A stretch of 64,000 nucleotides of DNA from an uncultured Candidatus Competibacteraceae bacterium (GTDB taxonomy: Bacteria; Pseudomonadota; Gammaproteobacteria; Competibacterales; Competibacteraceae), in the NCBI GenBank assembly GCA_903879705.1, contig CAIRMO010000110.1:1-64000 (forward strand), written 5' to 3'. The notes under the pieces were generated by a model, which was not told the origin of the DNA, did not search any database, and worked only from the letters and a program-made list of their open reading frames with translations. Position numbers and translations under genes: made by a program. Below, in pieces: positions 43,131-54,600 of this stretch; position 1 is the stretch's first letter; each line of letters starts with the position of its first letter.

Positions 43131-43864
43131 ATCTTGACCTGCCTCCTCTGCGTCGTTGGCTGATTGAACGCGCCGTCGTGGTTCTCAGCCTGGCGGTTGA
43201 TCCCGTTCTCCCGGCGGAATGGGAGGCGCGGTGTGCCCCCTTGAATCCCGCTGAACGTGAGCGGGCGCAAGCCTTTTACTTTGAATCGGATCGGCACGCT
43301 TATGTGGCGGCGCACGCGCTGCTTCGTCATTCGTTAAGCGCAGTGATTCCGGGTGAACCTGCCGACTGGCGTTTCATGGCCGGCCCGTTCGGTAAACCAC
43401 GACTCATTGATCCGCCGCCAGGATTAGACCTGAGGTTTAACCTTTCCCATTGCCGAAGCCGGGTCGCTGTCGCGTTAGCGCTGCGCGCTGAAGTGGGGGT
43501 GGATGTGGAGGCTCTCGACCGCACGGCCCGGCTTGATCCAGGCATTGCTGACGCCTGCTTTGCCCCGGACGAGGCGGCGACACTGCGGGCTATGGGCGAT
43601 GAAGTCCTCCGGCGCGAGCAGTTCCTGCGGTTGTGGACCTTGAAGGAAGCCTGCATTAAGGCCACCGGTCGCGGCTTGTCACAGCCACTCAATGCGTTCA
43701 GCATCGATCTCGACCGGCTGTCCGTCCGGTCGCCGCAGTTGGCGATGATTCACTGGCGGCTGGCTCAGTGGCAAGTCGGAGAACATCTGGTCGCGGTAGC
43801 GGTGGATTGGCCCTATTTAACACCAGTATGCTTCATTCACCGGTTGCTGGTAAATCGCCATTGA
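43127..43864 (+). CDS. 4'-phosphopantetheinyl transferase, Sfp/Gsp type
   Basis: Encodes 245 residues from a GTG that overlaps the iscS stop. Motifs of the large Sfp group are clear: the phosphate-binding GKPRLIDPPPGLDLRFNLSH, the magnesium-binding VGVDVEALDRTARLD, and the catalytic FLRLWTLKEACIKATGRGL. It transfers the phosphopantetheine arm of CoA to a serine of carrier proteins. It ends 6 bases from the end of the leftward PKS-NRPS operon, so its natural partners are probably the ACP1, ACP2 and PCP domains encoded there. A general housekeeping role is also possible. Confidence 0.92.
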   Translation: MNLDLPPLRRWLIERAVVVLSLAVDPVLPAEWEARCAPLNPAERERAQAFYFESDRHAYVAAHALLRHSLSAVIPGEPADWRFMAGPFGKPRLIDPPPGLDLRFNLSHCRSRVAVALALRAEVGVDVEALDRTARLDPGIADACFAPDEAATLRAMGDEVLRREQFLRLWTLKEACIKATGRGLSQPLNAFSIDLDRLSVRSPQLAMIHWRLAQWQVGEHLVAVAVDWPYLTPVCFIHRLLVNRH

Positions 43865-43870
43865 TGTTTA

Positions 43871-45646
43871 TTAAGGCTTGAGCAGGCCCCTAATAATTTT
43901 GCTCAGATAAGCAATCAGAACCACGGCAAAAAACAAGATGATGATCCAATCACCCTGGTGGAATAATCCTTTAAATCCCATAGCAAAATCATTGAGAAAC
44001 GGGTGGTCGATAATGAGTATATCGGAATGATGGAGCCGGAGAAATATATAGAGAGCAAACAGGGTGGCCAGAATTGAAAGAGTTCGCAACATGCGAAATA
44101 TTGATGCGCCAAAAAGAGCTAATCGCTCGGACTTGCTGGCCAGCGCCAAAAGATTCAACCCCTGCCAGCGCAGCATCGGTCCCAAAATGTTGTTGTATTC
44201 CTCAACTGTCGTCGAAAACTGTTGAATCGCTTGAACTGTTTTAGGGATGACATCGCGTAGTCGATGACGCCGCTGCCCTGCTTCACGGAAATAGATTTGA
44301 AAGAGCTGCATGTGATTGGCTTTAGGCATCAAGAAGCTGAGTGAAGCATCCAGCGTGGCCCAAGTACGGCTGATGCGCATGAAGGCCCAAGTCAGTTGTA
44401 CCTGGTATTTGAACATGATCCGACCAGAATCACTGCCCGCTGACGCCAGCGACCGTTCGTGATAATTCAGACCACGGAGATGGGTGCGCGCTTCCCAATA
44501 ACGGTAGGAGCGAATGAGTTCGGTGCGCAGCGGTTGCATCTGACTGATGGCTGGCGGATTGATCGCCAGGCCCAGCGTGTAATCGGCGGCCTTGGCGTAA
44601 TCGTGTACCGCCAACGCCCGCAAACTGGCGAGGTATTTGTTCAGGAAACCTTTCTCGGATTGACCGATAGTCCCGAAGTCGATCAGAGCGAACCGACTGT
44701 CCCGCAACAGTAAAATATTGCCGGGGTGAAGATCGGCATGAAACAGATTATCCTCAAACAATTGGCGCATGGCCGTCAGAAACAGCCGGCGGCCCACTTT
44801 GCGGGGATTAACGCTGTTCTCACGGCACCATTGGATCAATCGCCCTGGATCGTTCTGTCCCATCTGAATGAAATCCGACATGAGAACGCCGTGGATGTAC
44901 TCGGTAACCAACACGCGACGGGTTGAATAATCGAAGAAGACTCGTGGCGCATAAACACCATGATTTTTTAAAACTTTACGCATCCGTTGGGTATTAGAGG
45001 CTTCATAGCGGAAGTCCAGTTCTTCCTGCACCATCTGCTCCAGTTCCCAATAGGCATCGCTCCAGCGAATATGCGGTGCGACACTGAATGACTCGAGTAT
45101 TCGGATCAGACGTCCGATATTTCGTAAATCCCGCATAAACGAAACCGCGGCATCCGGTCGGCAAATTTTAACCGCTACCTGGAGATGAGGGTCGCGTAGT
45201 ACCGCCAGATGCACCTGGCTGATCGAGGCTGCGGCGATGGGCGCCTCCTGGAAACTTTCGAAGATCAGGCCCAAGTCCTCGCCCAATTCAGCATGAAGGG
45301 TTTGATAAACAAACCGGCTTGGAAAACCCTGCGCCTGATATTGCAGTTTCGACAATTCACGGCAGATTGCTGCGGAAAAAATATCGGTGCGCAACGATAA
45401 AAGTTGCCCGAGCTTGATCCATAAACCGCCTGAATCTTCGAACACGCCGCGTAGACGCACCGCTGACGCATCCTTGTCATAACGACCAATCAATCGGAGC
45501 CACCAGCGGATCGACAGAAAACGGATAAAGCGGCTTAACACGCGCAGCGAGGCAAAGCGCGGTTCAGGCTCCGGCTCTACAATCTCTACCTTTTGGCGCT
45601 CTTCCTGCGGAATCAGCGGGGTCGGGATCCAGTCTTCACTAAGCAT
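43871..45646 (-). CDS. ABC1/AarF/UbiB family atypical kinase-like protein
   Basis: Encodes 591 residues (E. coli UbiB 546). The family motifs are complete: the KxGQ motif in WIKLGQLLSLRTDIF, the alanine-rich loop in PIAAASISQVHLA, the lysine in LQVAVKICRP, the catalytic FHADLHPGNILLL and the metal-binding ALIDFGTIG. Two hydrophobic helices at the C-terminus (about 515-532 and 560-583) suggest membrane anchoring, as in UbiB. Its ATG shares an A with the TGA of the preceding PKS-NRPS gene (TGATG), so it is translationally coupled to it. Relatives act in ubiquinone and lipid metabolism; the role in this operon is unknown. Confidence 0.88.
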   Translation of the reverse strand: MLSEDWIPTPLIPQEERQKVEIVEPEPEPRFASLRVLSRFIRFLSIRWWLRLIGRYDKDASAVRLRGVFEDSGGLWIKLGQLLSLRTDIFSAAICRELSKLQYQAQGFPSRFVYQTLHAELGEDLGLIFESFQEAPIAAASISQVHLAVLRDPHLQVAVKICRPDAAVSFMRDLRNIGRLIRILESFSVAPHIRWSDAYWELEQMVQEELDFRYEASNTQRMRKVLKNHGVYAPRVFFDYSTRRVLVTEYIHGVLMSDFIQMGQNDPGRLIQWCRENSVNPRKVGRRLFLTAMRQLFEDNLFHADLHPGNILLLRDSRFALIDFGTIGQSEKGFLNKYLASLRALAVHDYAKAADYTLGLAINPPAISQMQPLRTELIRSYRYWEARTHLRGLNYHERSLASAGSDSGRIMFKYQVQLTWAFMRISRTWATLDASLSFLMPKANHMQLFQIYFREAGQRRHRLRDVIPKTVQAIQQFSTTVEEYNNILGPMLRWQGLNLLALASKSERLALFGASIFRMLRTLSILATLFALYIFLRLHHSDILIIDHPFLNDFAMGFKGLFHQGDWIIILFFAVVLIAYLSKIIRGLLKP

Positions 45647-48600
45647 CAGAGTCTCTTCATAAGCCGCATAAGGGTTGCGGCCAACTGGTCGATATGCGGC
45701 GGGTTCATCATTTGCAGGTGATCTCCGGAAATCCCGAGTACCCGCACCGGTTGCTCACAGAACGCGCTCCAGCCCAAGGCGGGATCGGCGAGCGACTCAC
45801 CACTTTCGTGGTCATGGAATTCCTCCGGGAAACCGCCGGCACTGCGCACCAGGGTCAGGGGGCCGGCATAGCGTTGCGGCGGATAGTCGGCCATCGCTTT
45901 GAAATTCGCCTTGAATACCCGCAACACGCCATCGACTACTACGCTGCCGGCGATCAACCGCCGTGCCCGGAGTTGTTCCATGACGCGCTCCAGCCGTTCC
46001 CGGGGCGGTCGCTCAGTCAGTGCCGCATAGGGTTCGAGATGCGGCTCATACAAAGCGTAAAGTGCGCGGACGATGGAGTCCAGCGCGATGGCGTCGAGCT
46101 GAAACGCCTCCAGCCGGGAACGCACCACCACGGTATCCAGCAAGACCAGCAGGTTGACCTCCGCGCCAGCCCGCAGTAGTTGCTGGGCCATCTCGAAGGC
46201 GACATAGCCGCCGTAGGAGTGGCCGACCAACTGGTAGGGTCCCTGTGGCTGGGTTCGTAGCACCGAGCGCAGATAATGCGCGGCCTGATCCTCGATCCGC
46301 GCCAACGGCAACCCCCCGTCCAGGCCCGGTGCCTGGAAACTGTACAAGCCTTGCTCAGCGCCGAGCCGCTCGGCCAGCGCGTTCAAATAATAGGGTGCGG
46401 CGATCACTCCCGGCAGGATGAACAGCGGGGTTCCCGACCCGCGCTGGAGCGCCACCTGGGAATCGCCCGCTGGAGCCACCATCGGCGCAGTACGCTCCAC
46501 CATTGCAGCGATATCGGCCACGGTCGGGTTGCGAAAGATCTGCGCCACTTCCAAATCCGCGCCCAGGGCGTGGCGCAGCCGGTTGTAAAGTTGCACGATG
46601 GCTAACGAATCGCCCCCCAGCGCAAAGAAACTATCCTCGCGCCTGACCTGCTCCGCGCCGGTCAATTCCGCGAAGATCGCCGCCACTTTCTTCTCGATCA
46701 CCGTTTCCGGCGCGGTTCCAGCACGGCTGACCGACCGGCCAGCATTCGCTTCCAGAGCGGCGCGATCCACCTTGGCATTGGCCGTCAATGGCAACTCAGG
46801 CAACAGCACCAGCTCGGCGGGAATCAACGCTGCTGGCAATCGTTCGCGCAGGAAAGCGGTGAGCGCCTCAACCGTGAGCGGCAACAAGGCTTCCGGCGCA
46901 CGGGCCAGCAGTACCTCCAGCCCCAGGGCATCGGCGATGCCGCCCTCCACCGTAAAGGCTTCACCCTGCTCAAAACCGGCTTCCGCCAGCGCTTCCAGCC
47001 AGCCCTGACGGGAAAGCAGGGGATGCTGCCGTCGCCGCTGTCGATCCTCGAAGCGGTCGAATCCCTGCTGTAAGCCCATGCTCAGGTCATACCAGGGATG
47101 GAAGCGGGTTTCTTCCACCAGCAGCAATGCGCCGCCGGGGGCCAGCAAGTGCCGGATATGGCGCAGACTTTCGGTGACATCGCGGGTCGCGTGGATCACG
47201 CTGCCGGCCATCGCCAGATCAAAACCATGCGGGGCGAAATCCTGCTCTTCCGGCGATTTCTCCAGATCGAGGAGCGCAAAGCGGACAAAGCTCCGGGCCG
47301 CGAAGACCTGACGACCCGTCTCCAGGAAATAGCGGCTGATGTCGGTGAAGGCGTAATCGGCAGTCTCGGCGGGCAAACGATCCAGCAGCGCCCGGGTGGT
47401 CGTGCCAAGGCCCGCTCCCAGTTCGATGATCCGCAAGCGGGGATGCGTGGTTGCCAGTGCCGCCACGATGTCGGCCAATACCGGCATGGTGAACCGGAAC
47501 AGCGTTTGGTAGATGCCGGGCGTTTCCCGGGCGGTGTAAATTGCTGCCGAGTTCTGGCGGCCGGTCAATAAATCGGGCAGTGCCGTAACTACCCGTTCGA
47601 GCAGGGCGAAATCATCCTGCCCGAAGCCAAACCGATCCATCGCCTGAACCTCGTCAATGGTGGATGTCGATTCGGGCCAAGGTGTCATTCGGCGAAATCC
47701 GTCGCGGGTGGCCTCCAGCCGGCCATGTGCGGCCAGCGCTTCCAAAGCCCGTTGCAGCCAGTGCTGATAGCGCGGCTGAATACCACAGTCCCGCAGCAGT
47801 TCATCAGGACGCCCCGCCCGGCCAGCTTCCCGGAATGCGCCCAGGCGCTGCAAGGCCGAACTGACCGCATCGAGATAGAACCGCTCCAGCCGGTCGCGGA
47901 CTGACGCGAAATCTGCCGTTTCAAAGGCTTGGGCCACCACGCGGGCGCGGGCATGACCGGCGGTCTGCATGGCCGCCCACGGCAGCGGTGGATCAACTGC
48001 TGCGGCATCTGCGACTTCTGGCACCACGAAAGCTGCCAACCGGCGGTCGCCGCGCGCTTCACCCAGCACCATCGCCACCGACTGACGCACCCCCGGATGA
48101 CGATTCAGCGCCGTTTCAATTTCGCCCAGTTCAATTCGATGACCGCCGACCTTAACCTGAAAATCTTCGCGGCCCAGAAATTCGATTTCACCGCCCGGCA
48201 GGTACCGGCCCAAATCGCCGGTGGCGTACAGCCGCTCGCCGGTAGCGGGATGGTGGATGAAGCGGCGTGCGGTTTGATCGGGATCGCGCCAGTAACCCCG
48301 GGCCAAGCCGCTGCCGCCAATGTAGAGTTCGCCACTGACCCAGACGGGACAGGGCTGGAGCCGGTCATTAAGAACCTGGAACGACTGATTCTCCAGCGGC
48401 CAGCCATAGGGAATGCTGCGCCACTGCGGATCGACAGTTTCGAGGGGATGGTGAATCGACCAAATGGCGGCTTCGGTAGCCCCGCCGAGGCTGATGGTCC
48501 GGGCCTGGGGCGCCCATTCCTGAATCCGGGCCGGCAGACTCAGCGGAATCCAGTCGCCGGACAGCAGCACGAGGCGCAGGCCGTCACCCAGCGGTTGGCC

Positions 48601-51600
48601 GTATTCGCAGAGCATGGCCATCAGCGCCGGCACCGTGTTCCACAGGGTGACGCCTTCAGCGCGGATCAGGGATTGCCAGCGCTGCGGATCGCGGGCCGCA
48701 TCGGCACCGGGGAAGATCAATGTGCCGCCCGCGCCCAGAATGCCAAACACGTCATACACCGACAGATCGAAGCTGAGCGAGGACAGCGCCAAGACCCGAT
48801 CTTCGGCATTCACGCCAAACCGTCGGTTGATATCCAGCACCGTGTTCAGGACGGCGCGATGCTCCATCATCACGCCCTTGGGCTGGCCGGTGGAACCTGA
48901 GGTGTAAATCACATAGGCCAGATCATCGGGGGTTGCGCGGGAGGCCGGCAGCGCGGCGGGTGGCAGATCATCGACAATCAGCGCCTCGACACCATCCGGC
49001 CAGTCCAGATTCAGCGCCGGATCGGTCAGGGCGATGCGGACTTCGCCATGCGCCAGCAGATAACGGCGGCGTTCCTCCGGCAGGGCGGCATCAATCGGCA
49101 AGTAAGCCGCGCCCGCCGCCAGAATGCCCAGCACCGCTACGATTTGCCGCCAGCCCTTGGGCATGACCACCGCGACCAGTTCACCGGGCCGCGCCCCACG
49201 CTGTTGCAAAGCCACCGCCACCCCGCCAGCACGAACCAGCACCTCGGCATAGCTTAGGCGGCGGTCGCCATCCACCACCGCCTCGCGGTCGCCGTGAGCC
49301 AGCGCCTGGGCGATAAAGGGGCTGTGCAGCAGACCCTCCGGGATCGGGGCGACGGTTTGATTCGCCTGCTGGCGATCCGCTAATTCCACGGCGGGCAACC
49401 AGTGTGCGATGGGCGAACTCCAGGCGGCTTCATCACGAGCCAGTTCACGCAACAGGCCGCAATAAGCATCGAACATCCGACCCACCAGCCCCGGCGGAAA
49501 GACTTCTTCCACCACGTCCCAGGTGAACAGCAGGCCACCGTCCTGTTCCGAAACCTGATGGTCGATCAGCACCTGCGGGGTTTGGGCAACGCTGTAGACC
49601 ATCTCGCCCAGACTCTCCCAAGCGGAGTTGCCCGGCTTGCGGGCGTCAAGGCCCAGGGCGCTGGTGAAGACCACGGGTACTGCCGAAACCCGGCCCCGCT
49701 GCCGCCGGGCCTGTTCACGCAGGACTTGAACGCCATTGAACGCGCCGTGATCCAGATCCGCCGCCAGTTGTTTTTGCAAGGTCTTTGCCCGATCAGCGAA
49801 ACCCGGTGCCGAGGCATCGACCTCCAGCAGGAGGGTCGAGGTGAAATCGCCGATGATCTGCATGATCTGGGGATGGAGCGCCGGCCGGTTGAACAGCGTC
49901 AGGGTGATGCAGAACCGGGCGTGACGACTCCAGGCGGCCAGCACATCGGCATACGCGGCGCACAACAGCCCGGACGGGGTGAGTCCCAGGCGTTGAGCGC
50001 GGGCGCGCAGCACCGACCAGTCGGCCTGCTCCAGACGATGCAGACGGCGGACGAAATGGGGACGGGTCAGACTGGCGGGATCGCGCCGCAATGGCAATTC
50101 CGGCCCGCCCGGCAGGTCGGCCAGCCGTTCCAGCCAGTAGCGTTCGGCTTGACGATAACTCGCGCTGTCACGCTGGGCCATTTCCGCCAGCACGATGTCG
50201 CGGAACGACAATTCCAGCAGTGGCCATTGCAGGTCCGGGTCGGCGGCGAGCCGCACCCATTCCTCACGCAACTGGAAAATGCTGGCGGCATCCAGCACCA
50301 GCAGATCAAAGCCCAGATGTAGCCGAGTGCGATGTGCATCAAGGCGGGTCGCCCGGATGTCGAACAGCGGCCATTGGGTCGCGTCGAAAACGTGGTGCGA
50401 CCGTTCTTCCCGCAAGCGGGTCAATTGCGCTTCGCGTTCCTGATCAGACAGATCGTGCAGATCGAGGACCGGAATCAGGTAGGGCGGCACTCGATCCAGA
50501 ATGCGCTGCTGCCCGTCCCCGGCCACCACCGCCCGCAACATGTCGTGCCGTGCCACCAGTCGCCGCCAGGAATCCTGAAGCCGTTCCAGCGGCAGATCAT
50601 TGCCCTCGACTTCGGTGTAGAGATGGCAGCCGATGCCGCCCAACTCCATGCCCGGCCCCCGTCCCACCCAATAGGCGTGCTGAATGTCGGTCAGCGGGAA
50701 AGGTTCGTAACGATGAGCGGGATCGGGCTGGAGCGACTCAGCGGGTGCGACAGCGGGCGCGGCCAAATCCAAGCCGGCCCGCAGCAGATCGGCCAGTTGC
50801 CCGACACTAGCCCCTTCCAGAATCACCCGTACCGGTAATTCGATGCCGAGCGCGGTCTTGACCCGGTTCTTCAGTTCCACCGCCATCAATGAATCGAAAC
50901 CCAGTTCCGGCAAGGGCGTTTCCAGCTTCGGCGGACGACTCAGGCCGATCACTTCCGCAACCCGCGCCGCCAGGAACATTTGCAGCAATGTGAGCTGTTC
51001 CGCCGCAGAGACCTGGCGCAACCGGGTGGGCAGATCGGCGGCAACAACGGGGGTGGATTCCGCCACCGTGGTGGATTCAGTCGCTGCCGGTTGCATCAAG
51101 TCGGCGAAAAAGGGCGGACGGGCGGCTTCCGGGAACCGTGCCAGCAATTGTGGCCAGTTCACTTCCGGCAATACCACGACCTGCGCGGACTGTTCCGCCA
51201 AGGCCCAGGCAAAAATCGCCAACCCCTGTTCCGGGGTCATCGCGCCGATGCCTACCCGCCGCATCTGCCGTTCTACCCCGCGCCGCGCCGCCGCGCCGAT
51301 GTCCTGCCAAACGCCCCAATCCAAACTGATGGCCGGCTGGCCTTGTGCCCGGCGCGCATGGGCTAAAGCGTCGAGCCAAGCGCTGGCGGCAGCGTGATTG
51401 GCTTGTCCCGCTGAACCGAGGACGCCGGCCATCGAGGCAAACAGCACAAAGAAGTCCAGCGTGCCCTCCCCTCGCCCTTGGGGAGAGGGGCTGGGGTTGG
51501 GGGTGAGGGTCAGGCGATGCAGATGCCAGGCACCATCGATCTTCGCCGCCATGACCCGCTCGAAATGCGCCCAGTCCTGATCGCGTAATGCGGCATCGTC

Positions 51601-54600
51601 CAGAACGCCAGCGGCATGGATAACCCCGGCCAGCGGCGGCCAATCCCGGTGCAATTCAGCGAACAATGCTTCCATCGCCGCGCCGTCAGCGACATCCGTT
51701 TGTTGAATCCACACCCGTGCGCCCGCCTGCTCCATTCGGGTGATGGCTTGCCGGGCGGTTTCATCAGGGGCGTTGCGTCCCACCAGCGCCAGCGTGCGAG
51801 CGCCCTGCGTCACCAGCCAGTCAGCAACCGCCAAACCTAGACCACCCAAGCCGCCCGTGATCAAGTAAGTCGCATCCGGGCGGATCTCGGGCGCGGCAGC
51901 CGGTTGATCCATAGCAGCCCGCCGCTGCAACCGGGCCACCCGGCGACCAGCGGGCGAAAGCGCGATCTGATCTTCGCCACTGCCCGCCCACAGCTCAGCG
52001 AACAAGGCATCCACCTGAGAAGTGGCTGCGTTCAAATCGATGCGGGTGCAACGCAATTCGGGATGTTCCAAAGCGATGGTGCGCCCCAGTCCCCACAACG
52101 ACGCGGACGCAACCGTCAACGGCGATCCGGTTTCCGGTTGCACAATGCCCTGAGTCACCAGCCACAACCGGGCCGGGTCTGGCCGGTCGAGCAGACCTTG
52201 TGCCAGACGCAGGGCGGAACCGCATAATCGGCGTTGTTCCACCAGCCGGGAGCCGGTTTCAGGTTCGGGAACCGGCGCATCCAAGGCACGAAGATGAACC
52301 ACCCCGCGCCAATGCCGGGAAGCCAGCGCCTCGTCCAGCGTCGGGTCATCTTCCGCCGCGATCAACCGGCAATGAGCGCCGTGCGTTTCCAAACGATCCG
52401 CCAAGGCTTGGCCGACCCCGCCCCGATCCGTCAGCAGCAGCCAATGACCCTGATCAGTGACCGCCGCCGCTGGCGCTTCAGCCAGGATCAATTCACCGCC
52501 GGGTAACGCTGCGGCCTGGGCAAAACCACTGGTCGGCACTACGTCCAGCCAACCTTGCCGATCCAGCAAGGGATGATGAGGACGCAAATCGGTATCGGTA
52601 AAGCGCCACCAACCCTCGGTCAGGCCAAACACCAGATCGACCCAGCGCCGCCGGGCGGTGCTTTCCAGCAACAGCAATTGCCCGCCGGGAGCCAGCAAAC
52701 TCAGAATGTGACTCAGACTTTGCCGCAGATCGCGGGTTGCGTGCAGGACGTTGGCGGCCAGAATTAAATCGTAACGCGCCAGAGCAAAGCCCTGAGTTGC
52801 CGGTTCCTGTTCCACATCCAGGGTGCGGAACGTCATGAACGGGAATAATGCGAAAGTCGTCGCCGCCTGAGTCGTGAAATAGGACGAGACGTCGGTAAAC
52901 ACATACTCGGCAGCGTCCGGGATCAGCCGGGGCAGCACCGCCTGGGTTGTGCCGCCGGTGCCCGCACCCATCTCCAGCACCCGCAGTACCCGCCCCGCCG
53001 GTTGCCGCGCCACCATCGCCGCCACCGCATCCGCCAGCAGGCGATTGACCACCCGCGCATAAGGCGATTCGCCATACAGTTCACTCGCGCTCGAACCCCC
53101 CTCGTTCCCCTCATTCCCCTCCTTGGATATGGAGGGGTGGTTCGACGCCGTGACCGTCGGAAACAGCAGCGATAACGCTTCAACCTCGCCGCGCAACACC
53201 GCCGCCAATTGCGCCCCGCACCGGCGCAACAACCCCAGTTCGGTAGCACAGGCCGGAAACCGCTCCAGCAGTGCCACACATTCGGCATCAGCCGGTTGCG
53301 TCAACGGCCAGTGGGGCGAGATTTCTCGCGTCACCCGCCACAAGGCGCGGTCGCGTTCCAGCACGCCCTCCTCGACCAGCATGTCCAGCAGCCGCTCAAA
53401 CAACCGCCGGTGGTTATCGGCAATCTCCAGTTCTTCGGCTAAGCCATTGGCGGTAAAGCGTTGCCCCGGACTGAAATCAGCGCCCAATGCACTCAGCGCC
53501 GTCACCACATAGGCCATGCTTAACCGATTCAGCGCGGGTTCGAGTTCGGCGTAAACCGCCAAGCCCTGTTCCTGAGCCAGCGTCTCGGCCAGCGGCGTCA
53601 GCCGGTCGATCTGTGCATCAACTGGGGGAAGAAAATCCGGGGCGGGCACTCCTTCCAACAGCGGCACAATCGGCCAGTGAATCTCATAGAGCCAATCACT
53701 GGGCAACCGCCGGGCCGCATTCAGCAACCGCGCCTGAGTCACTCGCATCAAGGTCAGACCCTCGACCCGCGCCAGTTCAGCGCCCTGTTCGTCCAGCAGG
53801 GTCACTTCGCCCTGCACGGTATCGCCATCAGCTTCGGCCCGCGCCAGGCACCAGCAACGCTTCAGGGCTGGCCGGTGGAGCCGGTAGCGTTCAATGCGGA
53901 TCGGCAGCCAGGCCGTGCCTTCGGGCGTCGCGGGCAACGCCGCCGCCAATACCTGCAACGCCGCGTCCAACAAGGCCGGATGGAGTTGATAAGCGCCCAA
54001 ATCCGCAAGCACGGCGGGGGCGGCAATTTCGGCCAGCGCCGCGCCCGTGCTGCGCCACAGGCGGGTAACGCCGCGAAAACCGGGGCCATAATCCAGACGG
54101 CGTTGCTGGAATCCGGCATAGAAATCAGCCGCCGGCGCTTCCGGCCACTGCCGGCGCAAGGACTCCAGGTCGGTCGGCGCAACGGGTAGCGATGGGGCCA
54201 TCCGCCGCAACCGCCCGGACACCTGTTTCACCGGCGCAGCGTCTTCGGGACAGTGAAAGATATGGAAGGTCACGGTCTCGTCGGAACCGGGAACTGCCAA
54301 CAGTTGCGTGAGCGCTCCAGCTTCCGGGTCCAGCCGCAGCGGAGCCAGCAAATCCACGTCCTCAATTTGAACCGTTCCGGGCAACAGTTCGCGGGCGGCA
54401 GCGAGCGCCATTTCCAGGAATCCGGCGGCGGGAAAAACCGGCAGCCCATAAACCCGGTGATCGTTCAGGAAGGGCAGGCGGTCCAGCGTGATCCAAGTCT
54501 CGAAACGGTATTCGGCGGACTGCGGCAAACGCAGGCGACGGGCCAGCAAGGGATGAATCGGCAGCACGTGTTCATCGCCGCCATCCCAACCCATCCGGGG

